A stretch of DNA of 64,000 bases from CAVVDY01 sp963815775 (GCA_963815775.1 CAWFIB010000029.1:62001-126000); one strand, 5' to 3'; positions 36,828 through 45,182 are shown, numbered from the stretch's first letter. Notes: generated by a model not told the origin, from the letters alone. Made by a program: numbers and translations.

Positions 36828-37691
36828 CTAGCTTCTTGGTTCATCCTGAGATAGTCCCTCGATTCTCTCCACCGGCCCGATTCCTGGCGGATGTCCGGCA
36901 GTACGCAACATCCAGTAACGCGCCGGCTCATAGTGATTTTCGGCCGTGTAGGGCTCGCAGAAATGCGCTGCGCAGAGGTCGGCGCGCACAAAGAACGCAT
37001 TGACTCCGGCGAAGCAGCAGCCGACCAGGTGATATCCCTTGCGCTCGGCCAGCAACTCCAGCGCCTTCAGGCTGGCGCCGAAATACGTATTCTCCTTCCA
37101 CTGAAACCGCTCCTGATAGCTCACGGCCAGCGACATGGGAGGAAACCACGACGCGTTGTACTCCACCACCACTACTCGAGGAGAGATCGATTGCACCGCC
37201 TGCCAAACGTGATAGTCGTTGCCATCCAGGTCAATGCTCAGCAGATCAGGCTCGGCCTCGGGCGCACTCTTCTGCAATACTGCATCGACATTCTCGCGCG
37301 TAATGAATGCCTGGTCGATGCGAAGCTGGCTTGACGAAACATAGCTTGCGAAATTTCTCCGCGCTCGCGCGGCCTTCGCCTCATCGCCCTCCACCCACAG
37401 CCCGCGCCATCCCTGCAATAACAGTGCGAGGGTATTGTTTTCCAGTCCTGCGCCGGTTCCGATCTCGATGAACGTTCTGCTTGAAGTCCCTATGCGGCGA
37501 AAGATCTCCGCGACCATGCCGTCCTCATCGTTCTGCGAATACGCCTTCGCGCCGTAACGCAGCAGCCGCCTGGGGTCGGCATAGCGTGCAGTTGCCATGG
37601 TCTGTTCCCAGTAGCGTTGCTGCTCCAGCGCACGCCAGTTGGTCAGGAACAGCCGGCTCTTCTTGAGCCAATCTTGGATGGTTTTGATCAC
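36828..37691 (-). CDS. FkbM-family methyltransferase
   Basis: 287 aa from a GTG start at 37691 that overlaps the stop of the phosphatase gene by 4 nt (GTGA); the longer open frame upstream lies inside that gene. SAM-binding region TFIEIGTGAGLENNTLALL, then LWVEGDEAKAARARRNF, and PDLLSIDLDGNDYHVWQAV are typical of FkbM-like methyltransferases. These usually O-methylate sugars or small molecules. Coupling to a SpoIIE-type phosphatase gene is unusual and may only reflect co-transcription. Confidence 0.82.
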   Translation of the reverse strand: MIKTIQDWLKKSRLFLTNWRALEQQRYWEQTMATARYADPRRLLRYGAKAYSQNDEDGMVAEIFRRIGTSSRTFIEIGTGAGLENNTLALLLQGWRGLWVEGDEAKAARARRNFASYVSSSQLRIDQAFITRENVDAVLQKSAPEAEPDLLSIDLDGNDYHVWQAVQSISPRVVVVEYNASWFPPMSLAVSYQERFQWKENTYFGASLKALELLAERKGYHLVGCCFAGVNAFFVRADLCAAHFCEPYTAENHYEPARYWMLRTAGHPPGIGPVERIEGLSQDEPRS

Positions 37692-38875
37692 ACCGCTTTG
37701 AGCAGCATACAGGTGACGTCGTCGTGCTGCGGCGCAGTACCCACAAAGTTGTCGATGTCCCCCATAATTCGCTGCAGCAGCATGGATGGCGATTGCGTGG
37801 CGCCGGCGTGAATGTTGTAATTCAGCCGGTCCTCGCCGTATTCCTCGTTGCGCGCATTCTCCGCCTCCACCACCCCATCGCTGAACATGACTACCCAATC
37901 GCCGGTTTGCAACGTAACGGTTGCCGACGAATAAGGCGGATTGTCCAGGATTCCCAGCGGAATGCCGCCGCACTCCAGTCGCTCCATCGCGCCGGACGCG
38001 CGCCGCAGAATCGGCGGATTATGTCCCGCATTGACGTAGGTGAAGGTACGCGCTTGCGGATCGAACTCCGCAACAACCGCCGTGGTGAAGCGCCGGCCGT
38101 CCTGGCTGTTCGTGCACGCGTACTGGTTCATCCTGCCGACCAGCTCGCTCACACTGGACGGCGTAAGCGCAAGCGTCTTCAGGCTGGCCTGTACCGTAGC
38201 CATCAGCAAGGCAGCCGGAATGCTCTTGCCGGCAACGTCCGCCACCACGATAAGGAAGGTCTGGAGACGACCATCGCCGGTCACCCTGGGAAACACGTCG
38301 TAGTAATCGCCCGCGACCGTGTTGGCCGGACGAGTTGCAAACGCAATCTCCAATCCCGGAACCGACGGTGGGTTGGAAGGCAGCAGCCAGGTCTGGATTT
38401 CCTTTGCGATTTGCAGATCGCGCTTCATTACCACGCGGTCCGACACTTCCAACACCAGAATCAACAGCAACAGCGCGGCTCCCCAGAAATGACCGTCGAA
38501 GCGGAAGAGTACGGTACTGTTGGCGCCTTCCCAACTGGTCTGCATCGGCAGAAACATGAAGACCAGCGCCACCAGCAACAGCACGCGTCGCGCCGGCGAC
38601 AGCTTCTCCATTACGGCCCAGAAAAACTTCGCCGCCAGCCGGACGTAATGCTTCCACTTCGGAACGCTTGCTTCCCGAGTCAAATCGACATCCGCGGAAT
38701 ACAGCCGGTAGCTGGCGCGCGCATCTGTCTGGAACTGCTTCCAGAGCTGGTCCAGCTTCAGACCGTCGCTCACCCGCAGCCAGAAGCGCTCGATGCGCGA
38801 CATCATGGGCTCAACCTTTGCGGTCAGCGGGTCCGGCGGACGATGGGGTGCACGCGTGCTGGCGTTCGTAGACAT
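37688..38875 (-). CDS. Membrane SpoIIE/RsbU-type PP2C phosphatase
   Basis: 395 aa. Two membrane helices (about residues 92-140) precede a linker with RDLQIAKEIQTWLLPSNPP, the usual lead-in to RsbU-type PP2C domains. The catalytic domain has NTVAGDYYDVF, VVADVAGKSIPAALLMA, NAGHNPPIL and MFSDGVVEA, with the metal-binding aspartates present. Such phosphatases dephosphorylate anti-sigma-factor antagonists in partner-switching systems. No sigma factor or antagonist gene is nearby. Confidence 0.9.
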   Translation of the reverse strand: MSTNASTRAPHRPPDPLTAKVEPMMSRIERFWLRVSDGLKLDQLWKQFQTDARASYRLYSADVDLTREASVPKWKHYVRLAAKFFWAVMEKLSPARRVLLLVALVFMFLPMQTSWEGANSTVLFRFDGHFWGAALLLLILVLEVSDRVVMKRDLQIAKEIQTWLLPSNPPSVPGLEIAFATRPANTVAGDYYDVFPRVTGDGRLQTFLIVVADVAGKSIPAALLMATVQASLKTLALTPSSVSELVGRMNQYACTNSQDGRRFTTAVVAEFDPQARTFTYVNAGHNPPILRRASGAMERLECGGIPLGILDNPPYSSATVTLQTGDWVVMFSDGVVEAENARNEEYGEDRLNYNIHAGATQSPSMLLQRIMGDIDNFVGTAPQHDDVTCMLLKAV

Positions 38876-38932
38876 AGCAAGTCGTTACGATTATAGGCTG
38901 GGGAACATCTGCGTGGAACGTCTCGGCAGACA

Positions 38933-39742
38933 CTAGTGCGTGGGTCCCTCAGCACGTCGAATGGTATTCAGTATCCACACGAAGGGCTCAAACCCGGTGC
39001 TCAATTGGCCGGTGAACGGGCTGTCCAGCGAGAAGATCAGATAGAACGAAAGCCCTACGATGAGCGAGAAGCCCAGCAGCAGACCGGCCCAGACGCCCCA
39101 CACGTGGGTCACGAACATCCCGTGGAAGGAAAACAGCACAAACGCTCCTGCAATCAGCAGCCCCCACAATGCCTTCGCCGTGTTTCCCTTGGCGCTGCGC
39201 AGCCGGTCGCGACGTGCATCCAGCCAGATCGCGGTGAGTCGCAGCGCCTGGGCATAGAGCACCTGCTCGCGGCTGTCTTCAGGCCGGATCTCCATGATGG
39301 CCTCCAGCAGCGCCGACGAGGTGTCCAGCGTGATCTCTTCCACTGGAGTGTCCACCATGGTCGCGCGCACCAGCGCATCCCAGCGATCAATCACGCTCTC
39401 GACGTATTCTTTGGCCAGATGGCGAATCTTGGCGTTCTTCTCCGCCGGCAGATGGTTGACGATGAACATTACGTCGGCCAGAGCATTGGCTTCCGAGCTC
39501 ACTGCCGAGCCGGCATCGCTGAAGCTTTGCCACACCCCCGAAACCACAAACGCAATCAGCACCGCATAGATCGTGCCCAGCGCTCCATAGACCGCGCTGG
39601 TCAGCCCGATGTCGAGATCAAGGTGGGGAGTGTTGAACGCCGTCCGCACCAGCAATGAAACTGCGAAGGCCGCAATTACCGTCGAGCCGATGATCAGGAC
39701 GGGCTGCAAGGGAGCCGGCAGCGACAGGATGTAGGAGCGCAT
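38933..39742 (-). CDS. DUF4239 membrane protein
   Basis: 269 aa from the ATG at 39742 (MRSYILSLP); the longer frame would overlap the upstream gene. Two N-terminal helices (PVLIIGSTVIAAFAVSLLV and YGALGTIYAVLIAFVVSGVW), a cytoplasmic or periplasmic helical middle with SSEANALADV, and two C-terminal helices match DUF4239, which is distantly similar to bestrophin-like channels. The function is unknown. It is 7 nt downstream of the VOC gene and probably co-transcribed. Confidence 0.78.
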   Translation of the reverse strand: MRSYILSLPAPLQPVLIIGSTVIAAFAVSLLVRTAFNTPHLDLDIGLTSAVYGALGTIYAVLIAFVVSGVWQSFSDAGSAVSSEANALADVMFIVNHLPAEKNAKIRHLAKEYVESVIDRWDALVRATMVDTPVEEITLDTSSALLEAIMEIRPEDSREQVLYAQALRLTAIWLDARRDRLRSAKGNTAKALWGLLIAGAFVLFSFHGMFVTHVWGVWAGLLLGFSLIVGLSFYLIFSLDSPFTGQLSTGFEPFVWILNTIRRAEGPTH

Positions 39743-39749
39743 GGCTGGT

Positions 39750-40241
39750 TTATGAGGTCGCAGCTTTTTCCAACTCGCCGATGTCAATTTTCTTCATTCC
39801 CATTAAGGCCTGCATGGCCCTGGGATCGGACAAGAGCTGAGCAATACGGCCAGGCACAACCTGCCACGACAGTCCGAACTTGTCTTTCAGCCACCCGCAC
39901 TGGCTCTCGCTGCCTCCGGCCGTCAGCTTCGACCAGTAGTAGTCAATCTCGTTTTGCGAGTCGCAGCGTATGACAAACGACACCGACTCATTGAACTGGA
40001 ACATCGGCCCGCCGTTCAGCGCGGTAAACCTCTGGCCATCCAGTTCGAAGGTGATGGTGAGAACCTTCGATTGTGCGGGTGCCCCATCCTTTCCCGCCTT
40101 TTGGGAAAGGGTGGGAGATTTCATCTCGTCGAGGCGTCGCGAATTCTTGAAGACGCTGAGGTAAAAGTCGACCGCCTCTTCCGCATTCGAGTCGAACCAC
40201 AGAAACGGCGTGATCCGGGGGAAGTTCTCAAGGGCGCTCAT
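39750..40241 (-). CDS. VOC-superfamily (PhnB-like) protein
   Basis: 163 aa from the ATG at 40241 (MSALENFPRITPFLWF). FDSNAEEAVDFYLSVFKNS, FELDGQRFTALNGGP, SFVIRCDSQNEIDYYW and DKFGLSWQVVP are the hallmarks of the PhnB/3-dmu-9_3-mt subgroup of the vicinal-oxygen-chelate superfamily. These are often annotated as methyltransferases, but the activity is unproven. It is followed 7 nt later by the DUF4239 gene. Confidence 0.88.
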   Translation of the reverse strand: MSALENFPRITPFLWFDSNAEEAVDFYLSVFKNSRRLDEMKSPTLSQKAGKDGAPAQSKVLTITFELDGQRFTALNGGPMFQFNESVSFVIRCDSQNEIDYYWSKLTAGGSESQCGWLKDKFGLSWQVVPGRIAQLLSDPRAMQALMGMKKIDIGELEKAATS

Positions 40242-40340
40242 GGTCTGACTACATTGGCTGGAGAGTGGCAGGTTCGTCAAGTCCTTGGGGTACCGCCTCC
40301 TCCCTATGCTCCGTAAAATCTTGAAAACGTTAGGTCGAAC

Positions 40341-40795
40341 GCCGTCCATCCTCCGGAGCCCAACGGGCGATATTTGTTTGAGCCGTGGGCGTCAGCCCGC
40401 GGGAGCCGGCCATCCTCAGAGCCCAACGGGCGACCTTTGTTTGAGCCGTGGGCGTCAGCCCGCGGGAGCCGTCCATCCTCAGAGCCCAACGGGCGACATT
40501 TGTTTGAGCCGTGGGCGTCAGCCCGCGGACGCCGTCCATCCTCCAGAGCCCAACGGGCGATATTTGTTTGAGCCGTGGGCGTCAGCCCGCGGGAGCCGTC
40601 CATCCTCAGAGCCCAACGGGCGACATTTGTTTGAGCCGTGGGCGTCAGCCCGCGGACGCCGTCCATCCTCCAGAGCCCAACGGGCGATATTTGTTTGAGC
40701 CGTGGGCGTCAGCCCGCGGGAGCGGTCCATCCTCCGGAGCCCAACGGGCGACATTTGTTTGAGCCGTGGGCGTCAGCCCGCGGGAGCCGGTCGTT
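40341..40795. repeat. Seven-copy tandem array of a 63-64 bp GC-rich double-hairpin unit
   Basis: The core AACGGGCGA recurs at 40362, 40425, 40488, 40552, 40615, 40679 and 40743, giving periods of 63, 63, 64, 63, 64 and 64. Each unit holds two hairpins: GCCC-AAC-GGGC, and CCGTGGGC-GTCA-GCCCGCGG (8-bp stem with one G-T pair). Units differ mainly at GGGAGC/GGACGC and CTCAGAG/CTCCAGAG, and the two variants partly alternate, which suggests dimer amplification. Long open frames in both directions are by-products of the repeat. The array lies right before a REP-associated transposase gene. Confidence 0.95.
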
Positions 40796-40802
40796 GGATT
40801 GA

Positions 40803-40826
40803 CCAGAGCCACGTTAGTGGCGGCAC
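40803..40826 (+). repeat. Left REP-like hairpin flanking the transposase gene
   Basis: Contains GCCAC-GTTA-GTGGC. It matches the inverted right copy at 41339-41362 at 20 of 24 positions. Confidence 0.75.
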
Positions 40827-40898
40827 ATTCTTCGGTGATGGCGGTTACAGAATTTGGATTCACGCGATGATTCGATGGACAAGGAGCTCTCCCCAACG

Positions 40899-41336
40899 AT
40901 GGCCAGATCTTACGTCCTTAATTACGTTCACTGCGTCTTCAGCACCAAACATCGGACTCCCACAATCAAGGAACCGGAATCGCTCTGGGCATACATCCGC
41001 GGCATAGCGCGGAATCTTAACTTCGACATTCTGGCGATAGGCGGCACATCAGACCATGTTCATCTGCTGCTGCGACTGCCAGGAGATAGGAATCTGTCGG
41101 ATGTGATGCGCGACATCAAGGCCAACTCGTCGCGGCACATAAGGCGCTCGGAACGGGCTTTTGCATGGCAGGATGGCTATTCGGGAATTAGCGTCAGCCC
41201 GTCGCAGGTTGCCGCCGTAAAGCACTACATTGCAAATCAGAAGGAACACCATCGCAATCGCACATTCGAGGATGAATACGTAGCGCTGCTGAAGGGCTGC
41301 GGTGCCAAATTCGATCGGGACGAGGTTTTGGGATAA
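40899..41336 (+). CDS. REP-associated tyrosine transposase (IS200/IS605 TnpA-like, RAYT)
   Basis: 145 aa from the ATG at 40899 (MARSYVLNYVHCVFSTK); in-frame ATGs at 40854 and 40875 allow up to 160 aa. The HUH motif DHVHLLL and the catalytic tyrosine in KHYIANQKEHH are present, so the Y1 nuclease looks intact. RAYTs are domesticated relatives of IS200/IS605 transposases that bind and cut REP hairpins in single-stranded DNA. The gene is bracketed by an inverted hairpin pair and sits beside a seven-copy hairpin array, the expected arrangement for a REP/RAYT module. Confidence 0.88.
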   Translation: MARSYVLNYVHCVFSTKHRTPTIKEPESLWAYIRGIARNLNFDILAIGGTSDHVHLLLRLPGDRNLSDVMRDIKANSSRHIRRSERAFAWQDGYSGISVSPSQVAAVKHYIANQKEHHRNRTFEDEYVALLKGCGAKFDRDEVLG

Positions 41337-41338
41337 GA

Positions 41339-41362
41339 GTGCCGCCGCTGACGCGGCTCGGG
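41339..41362 (-). repeat. Right REP-like hairpin flanking the transposase gene
   Basis: Contains GCCGC-TGAC-GCGGC and begins 2 nt after the transposase stop. Its reverse complement matches the left copy at 40803-40826 (20 of 24). Confidence 0.75.
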
Positions 41363-41453
41363 ATGATTTCACCCACGGGCGAACGCAAAACGCGCCCTTC
41401 GGACTCGCCGCGTGCCCCAGGCATTCCTGTTATTGAAATGAGTGCCCGGCCTT

Positions 41454-42254
41454 TTACTCCTGAGGAACTTCGCTAAGAGCTAAACTCAAATATTCGTAGG
41501 CGTCCCACTCGATACTATTTCTAAGATCCTCAAGTGTAAACTCAGCTTCGGACTCCAGTCGAACATCGACAAGGTTGATTCCGGCACAACCGGTGAGACT
41601 TTCCTGAATCGCTAGGACCACCTTCAGGGCACGCTGCTCACGGTAGTCATCTTCGCGCACTTCTCGCGGCACAACAACTCTAACGATCGCATCATAGTTC
41701 TGCTCAGTTCCAATCTCCTCAAACGAGTTTAGTCCCATAAACAGCCGTACATCTTCGCCATCGCGTTTAAGAGCCTTTTGGAGTTTGCTCCAATTCTTCG
41801 GAGGAATCCTGCTGTTGAATTCCGAAGGAAACGAAAAGCGCTCATATCTCCTCGATAGCCAAGTCACCAATGTCTTCAAGTCCCGATCTTCGACCTTCGA
41901 GTTTTGATCGGGCTCGCAGCCCTTAAGATACTCTCGGGAAATCCTAAAACGGTCATGCGCCGAGGCCTCATATAGCCGCATGTTTTCATCCTCCCGCATC
42001 CAGAACTGTAGCCTTCGAGGGTTCCTGGCATGAAATAGTCGGCCGTCTTTGTGATCAGGTAAGACTTGGCGCGCTATGAGGAGTTCGAAATAGGGTTCGA
42101 GGTCGCCCTCTTGCACAACGTCACAATCATGTGAGATTACAACCAGCTTGGTTTCGCGCCCCACTCCTACAGGCAACGCATCGGCGGGAACAAGCTCGCG
42201 AGGGACAATTACGCCCTGCCTCCAGCCAGAGTTCTGAAAAGTCCAAGGGCTCAA
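41454..42254 (-). CDS. Protein of unknown function, third gene of an accessory operon
   Basis: 266 aa, soluble, no signal peptide. Near the N-terminus is LVVISHDCDVV (His42, Asp43, Cys44, Asp45), which has the look of a metal-binding or catalytic site. Mixed alpha/beta content follows, with PRRLQFWMRED and TWLSRRYERFSFPSEFNSRIP. The base composition is clearly more AT-rich than flanking genes. It starts 30 nt after the HTH gene on the same strand, and the three genes form one operon. I do not know the family, and a toxin or nuclease role is only a guess. Confidence 0.72.
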   Translation of the reverse strand: MSPWTFQNSGWRQGVIVPRELVPADALPVGVGRETKLVVISHDCDVVQEGDLEPYFELLIARQVLPDHKDGRLFHARNPRRLQFWMREDENMRLYEASAHDRFRISREYLKGCEPDQNSKVEDRDLKTLVTWLSRRYERFSFPSEFNSRIPPKNWSKLQKALKRDGEDVRLFMGLNSFEEIGTEQNYDAIVRVVVPREVREDDYREQRALKVVLAIQESLTGCAGINLVDVRLESEAEFTLEDLRNSIEWDAYEYLSLALSEVPQE

Positions 42255-42284
42255 ACGAGGAGTTCCTCACTACAGGATTTCAGG

Positions 42285-42956
42285 CTAGAGATCGAGTTCG
42301 GCGCTCGACCTCCAGTTGGTGCGAGGTCGCGAAGCAAGCTTCACGCCGGCTCTATCGGCAATTTGCGCGACGGTCAGTCGCCGAACCGATCGGCTCTGAT
42401 GCTCCTTCACTGTTCGCATGGCTGCAAAAGCTGCGTTGCTGTCTAGCGCCTCACGAGAAAGCAAATCGACTACTGTCATTCCTCCAGCCAGCGGCTCACG
42501 AACGAGGCTACCCATCGAACTGTTAGAGAGGGTTCGCCAATATCGGGCGATCTCGTAAATCGCATCAAGCCTCTCCCGATGTCTTGCGCTCGGCACGGCC
42601 GGTGTACTTGCCCAAGCGTAGACGGTCGGACGGGCCACCTTCAGTACCATCGCAAGCTCTGTCACATTTAACGAAAGATAGTGTTTGATTCCGGCGATCT
42701 TCTCCCTCGCGGTCAGCAGCGACGGCTCATTATTCCGCAAGGTGTAAGCCGGATACACGGTGCCTACCGAACCAGTAAAGTTCTGCGCAGTCAAAACACG
42801 CGCGTTCGCAATACCTCCGGTGCCGACAGCAGCTGCGGCAAGGCAAGCCCCCAGTGCCGCGGCGCTAACAACTATCGGCACACAGTGGCCTCTTGATGAA
42901 GGACTTGTATGTTCTTCTTTGGACATTGTCGATGGAAACTCTGAACCTGTAGGCAT
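42285..42956 (-). CDS. HTH protein with a hydrophobic N-terminal segment
   Basis: 223 aa. A hydrophobic Ala/Gly/Val-rich stretch lies at residues about 27-51 (VPIVVSAAALGACLAAAAVG), and a clear HTH at about 96-116 (LNVTELAMVLKVARPTVYAWA) is of the Xre/MerR-like type. The C-terminal part is helical. A DNA-binding domain with a membrane-like segment is unusual: it could be a membrane-tethered regulator, or the stretch may pack internally. It begins 3 nt after the TIGR04255-like gene. It may repress its own operon through the direct repeats at 43810. Confidence 0.75.
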   Translation of the reverse strand: MPTGSEFPSTMSKEEHTSPSSRGHCVPIVVSAAALGACLAAAAVGTGGIANARVLTAQNFTGSVGTVYPAYTLRNNEPSLLTAREKIAGIKHYLSLNVTELAMVLKVARPTVYAWASTPAVPSARHRERLDAIYEIARYWRTLSNSSMGSLVREPLAGGMTVVDLLSREALDSNAAFAAMRTVKEHQSRSVRRLTVAQIADRAGVKLASRPRTNWRSSAELDL

Positions 42957-42959
42957 ATC

Positions 42960-43745
42960 CTATTCCCACTTCTTAAGTGCAAATAATGTAACTGCACTCC
43001 GGAATGCTCTATCGAGATTGTCGTGCAAACCACCGATTGTGTCGACGGTTATTGTTAGGTCAAAGTCGTATGTTAGCTCCGAGTAGTGATCGAAGTCGAG
43101 AATGGTTCCTACCTCTTTCGGTCTCAGCAATTCTGCTTCAAATTTGAGAGCTATCGGGATGAGATCGGGCGGCATAGGACTTTCAGATTGCGTATAGCGG
43201 AAGGCAAGCATACCCAGATCCGTCTTTCCGACAGATATATATTGCGAACTCAATTGTGTTACGCCCACCTCGGATGTATTCAAACCCAGCAACCCTGGAT
43301 TGATATAGTGAGACCAATTCTCACCAGAACCAAGCCTAACTAGGTCGACGTAGCGAAGTCCGACACGCTCGACAATTGCCAAGTCGACTATTTCGTCAAG
43401 CGCAGCTAGTGAAGCGCTGAACTCCTCTTCAAAGGAATCGTAGTCACTGTATTGGTTCGTATGCAGGGCGAACGAACTCGAAGTCAAAACCAATCCAGTT
43501 CGTTTATCGCGCTGTAGAAACTCGTACCGGTCGCTGAAAGTAACGTTTGGTGCTCCCTGGGCTTGGAAGGCCAGTTCCTGAACCTTCCCATGTTGAAACC
43601 AAGGATACTGGTGACGTAGCTTCTCCTGAAGATCGGGAACATATTTATCCATCGAAATGACGGCAGAAAAACGAACCTGCGCAACGACGTAGATGAGCGG
43701 CGTACGGGTTAAATGAAGGGGCGGATTTGATCGCTTGACGGACAT
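42960..43745 (-). CDS. TIGR04255-like protein, first gene of an accessory operon
   Basis: 261 aa, soluble. The N-terminal PPLHLTRTPLIYVVAQVRFS, the middle VERVGLRYVDLVRL and the C-terminal AFRSAVTLFALKKWE are features of the sporadically distributed TIGR04255 family, whose function is unknown. The family is patchy among bacteria and often found in mobile or defence-rich regions. A strong -35 and a -10 candidate lie about 75-105 nt upstream. Confidence 0.78.
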   Translation of the reverse strand: MSVKRSNPPLHLTRTPLIYVVAQVRFSAVISMDKYVPDLQEKLRHQYPWFQHGKVQELAFQAQGAPNVTFSDRYEFLQRDKRTGLVLTSSSFALHTNQYSDYDSFEEEFSASLAALDEIVDLAIVERVGLRYVDLVRLGSGENWSHYINPGLLGLNTSEVGVTQLSSQYISVGKTDLGMLAFRYTQSESPMPPDLIPIALKFEAELLRPKEVGTILDFDHYSELTYDFDLTITVDTIGGLHDNLDRAFRSAVTLFALKKWE

Positions 43746-43809
43746 GTTCGTATGTCAATCCAGATTGCCGAGTTTGACTGCGCCTTGTCGTACAGCATAT
43801 ATCGTGCAG

Positions 43810-43848
43810 CTTTACACCCAACTTTACACTCTATAGGCGGTTTGTCAA
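43810..43848 (-). promoter_or_regulatory. Promoter and direct-repeat operator of the accessory operon
   Basis: On the minus strand a perfect -35 TTGACA (43848-43843) is followed after 16 bp by TAAAGT (43826-43821). Two copies of CTTTACAC (plus strand 43810-43817 and 43822-43829, period 12) overlap and follow the -10, a good place for repressor binding. Confidence 0.5.
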
Positions 43849-44039
43849 GGCGGAATCAGCTCCCATCGTTCCGGATTTGGCTCGACCGAGCCATCTGCCC
43901 CAAGTTCGTGTCCATCTCTTGCACGTCAACCCGGCCAGAGGAAATTTCGCGGCGCGGCGAGCAGGTTCAACTCGTGGTCAGGCGCCGGTTAATCCCTGAC
44001 ACTCGGAACTTTCAACAAGCCTGGCTGGTTACCGTCCGC
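43849..44039. other. Gap between the accessory operon promoter and the GT4 gene
   Basis: About 190 bp with no gene that I can support. The long plus-strand frame running through it and on into the glycosyltransferase gene is an antisense by-product. Confidence 0.4.
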
Positions 44040-45182
44040 TCAAACCGCCGGCGATTGCGCGCCGCTTGCCTGCGGGACGCGCTTAGCGAAGAGCAACTCG
44101 TCATACAGGCGCTCGATTCGCCCCACGGCCTTTGCAATCGAAAACTCTTGCGCTGCTCGGTCTGCCGCTGCGTGTGCCAGGCGCTTTCGCAACTCCGAGT
44201 CGTTCACGGCCCGGCCGATCTGGCGGACGAATCCCTCCAGGTCGCCCGACTGGGCCAGCAGCCCGGTCTCGCCATCGAGAACGACCTCGGGAATCCCCCC
44301 TACCTTCGAGGCAACGACGCAGCAACCGCTGGCCATCGCCTCCAGCAAGGCATTCGGCAGGCTCTCTCCCTGAGAGGAGATGACAAAGACATCGATCTTG
44401 CGCATCCACGGGGGGACGTCACTCTGCGAGGGGACGAATTCGCAGGCATCCGCAATACCGAGCTGATCGCGCAGCGCCTTCAGCTCGCCTTCCATAGGGC
44501 CGCTGCCCACCATCAGCAACCGCACGCCACCGCCTCGTTGTTCGCGTACGGCGGCGAACGCCTTCAGGAGAAGGTCTAGCCGCTTCTCCGGCCGTAGGGC
44601 GCACACCGTTCCCACCACCACTTCAGGGTTCGCCGCGCGCTGCTCCGGGTTGAAGATCCGGGTATCGACCCCGTTGTGCGACACATAAGTTCGCTCCGCC
44701 GGAATCCCCGACCAGCGCAGAAAATCCTGCCGGGTCGCTTCCGAATTCACTAACACTTTGTGCGCCAGGTGATTGTTCAGCCTCACGATGGGACTGTAAG
44801 CTTTAGGTACATATTCGGAGAGCCAGAGGTGGCTCTTGATGATGGCGGGCACGCCCGAGAACCAGCTCACCGGGACGGCCAGCATTTCCGTGGGGATGTC
44901 CCAGCTATGGACCAGCGCAATGTGATGTTTCTTCAGGTAGGAGCGCAGGTTGCGCATGTGCGTCAGGATCGACGGCTTGCGCAGCGAAGTGACGGGGAAC
45001 TCTGCAATCGGGATGCCTGCCCCGGCGATCTGCGGATAGCGCAGCCCGCGCGCCGCAAAGCATCCGACGTGCGGACTGAACCGATCGTGGTCCAGGTTTA
45101 ATACAATGTTGGTGACGTCGCGCTCGCAACCGCCTATTCCCAGCTCCGCAACCAGGAGCATAATAGGTGTTTTCGTCACCAT
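44040..45182 (-). CDS. GT4-family glycosyltransferase
   Basis: 380 aa from the ATG at 45182 (MVTKTPIMLLVAELGIGG); the longer frame reaches into the divergent gene. GT-B fold: an N-terminal acceptor domain with GGCERDVTNIV, then the donor-binding half with VVGTVCALRPEKRLDLLLKAF, LLMVGSGPMEGELKAL, and the ExxxxxxxE motif in SQGESLPNALLEAMASG. These retaining enzymes use UDP- or GDP-sugars to build surface glycans. Confidence 0.88.
   Translation of the reverse strand: MVTKTPIMLLVAELGIGGCERDVTNIVLNLDHDRFSPHVGCFAARGLRYPQIAGAGIPIAEFPVTSLRKPSILTHMRNLRSYLKKHHIALVHSWDIPTEMLAVPVSWFSGVPAIIKSHLWLSEYVPKAYSPIVRLNNHLAHKVLVNSEATRQDFLRWSGIPAERTYVSHNGVDTRIFNPEQRAANPEVVVGTVCALRPEKRLDLLLKAFAAVREQRGGGVRLLMVGSGPMEGELKALRDQLGIADACEFVPSQSDVPPWMRKIDVFVISSQGESLPNALLEAMASGCCVVASKVGGIPEVVLDGETGLLAQSGDLEGFVRQIGRAVNDSELRKRLAHAAADRAAQEFSIAKAVGRIERLYDELLFAKRVPQASGAQSPAV

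Noticed and set aside
40285..40762. Open frames in both directions across the tandem repeat array
   Set aside because: They exist because the unit length is near a multiple of three; the proteins are only the repeated hairpin sequence translated.
40341..40795. CRISPR array
   Set aside because: The 63-64 bp units are joined without unique spacers and no cas genes are near; they are tandem hairpin repeats.
43752..44579. Plus-strand 275-codon frame
   Set aside because: Most of it is antisense to the GT4 gene, and the rest covers a promoter region; no homology.
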